DNA of 5,248 nt from Flavobacterium sp. (GTDB lineage: Bacteria > Bacteroidota > Bacteroidia > Flavobacteriales > Flavobacteriaceae). The stretch covers positions 1 through 5,248 of the forward strand of contig DMHA01000077.1 of the NCBI GenBank assembly GCA_003449615.1, given 5' to 3'. The position numbers and the translations under genes are program-made. The notes under the pieces are model-generated. The model saw only the letters and a program-made list of their open reading frames with translations. It ran no database searches and was not told the origin of the DNA. Shown here in pieces: positions 5,093 through 5,248 of the stretch (positions are counted from its first letter, which is position 1; each line of letters begins with the position of its first letter).

Positions 5093-5248
5093 TTATTTTA
5101 GCTTTTCATTGTTCTTGTGGCGGTCTTTATCTCGAATTGATTTCAAGTCCATTTTTTTATCAAATGCTTCCTGTAAATCAATCCCTGTTTGGTTTGCCAA
5201 GCATAAAACTACGAAAACCACATCGGCCAATTCCTCGCCAAGGTCTTT
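5093..5248 (-). CDS. MazG-like nucleotide pyrophosphohydrolase, C-terminal 51 residues, cut by window edge
   Basis: Only the C-terminus is present, in frame from the window edge to the TAA at 5093-5095. The visible part starts KDLGEELADVVFVVLCLANQ and continues TGIDLQEAFDKKM. This is the second half of the MazG-type all-alpha NTP pyrophosphatase fold: EELAD carries the ExxD metal-binding pair, followed by the hydrophobic helix and the conserved TGIDL-EAF segment. The first ExxE pair lies outside the window. Small Bacteroidota members are about 110 residues long, so roughly half is missing. Members hydrolyse NTPs or dNTPs to monophosphate and pyrophosphate, often for pool cleaning; the substrate cannot be told here. 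The charged tail KDRHKNNEKLK ends the protein, 97 nt before aroA on the same strand, and the two may be co-transcribed. Confidence 0.88.
   Translation of the reverse strand, partial: KDLGEELADVVFVVLCLANQTGIDLQEAFDKKMDLKSIRDKDRHKNNEKLK

Overview
The window looks like chromosomal DNA of a flavobacterium or a close relative in the Bacteroidota. It is AT-rich, its starts have A-rich leaders without Shine-Dalgarno sequences, and four upstream regions carry the Bacteroidota -7 consensus TAnnTTTG, two of them with a clear TTG -33 element. The proteins read as flavobacterial versions of AspRS, QueA and AroA. This is inferred from sequence character only; no database was searched.

All protein genes lie on the minus strand. 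From right to left in transcription order they are: the end of a MazG-like nucleotide pyrophosphohydrolase (5093-5248, cut by the window edge), aroA (3718-4995), queA (2378-3427), an AAA_14/DUF4143 ATPase (1014-2141), and the first 280 codons of aspS (1-842, cut by the window edge). The one plus-strand gene is tRNA-Pro(GGG) at 3632-3705. It converges on aroA and diverges from queA. The genes cover aromatic amino acid synthesis, tRNA queuosine modification, a proline tRNA and tRNA aspartylation. They are ordinary housekeeping genes, apart from the ATPase, which is typical accessory cargo.

Two features go beyond ordinary housekeeping. First, between 3436 and 5030 there are seven separate tracts of 7-bp tandem repeats with mostly different unit sequences. 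Four lie inside the aroA reading frame, two make up most of the queA leader, and one sits just upstream of aroA. No similar tract was noticed in the aspS-ATPase half. Second, the ATPase gene is preceded by three 32-bp tandem repeats with an internal inverted repeat. The innermost copy contains the -33 element of the ATPase promoter, so the array looks like a regulator-binding region. The ATPase module is also bounded by a good terminator (after queA) and a decayed look-alike of it (after the ATPase), which may mark the insertion of this gene between queA and aspS.

No intergenic stretch exceeds 300 bp. The longest are 2142-2377 (terminator, repeats, promoter), 3428-3631 (heptad repeats and two divergent promoters) and 843-1013 (aspS promoter and a terminator-like remnant). 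I found no IS element, CRISPR array, riboswitch or pseudogene.
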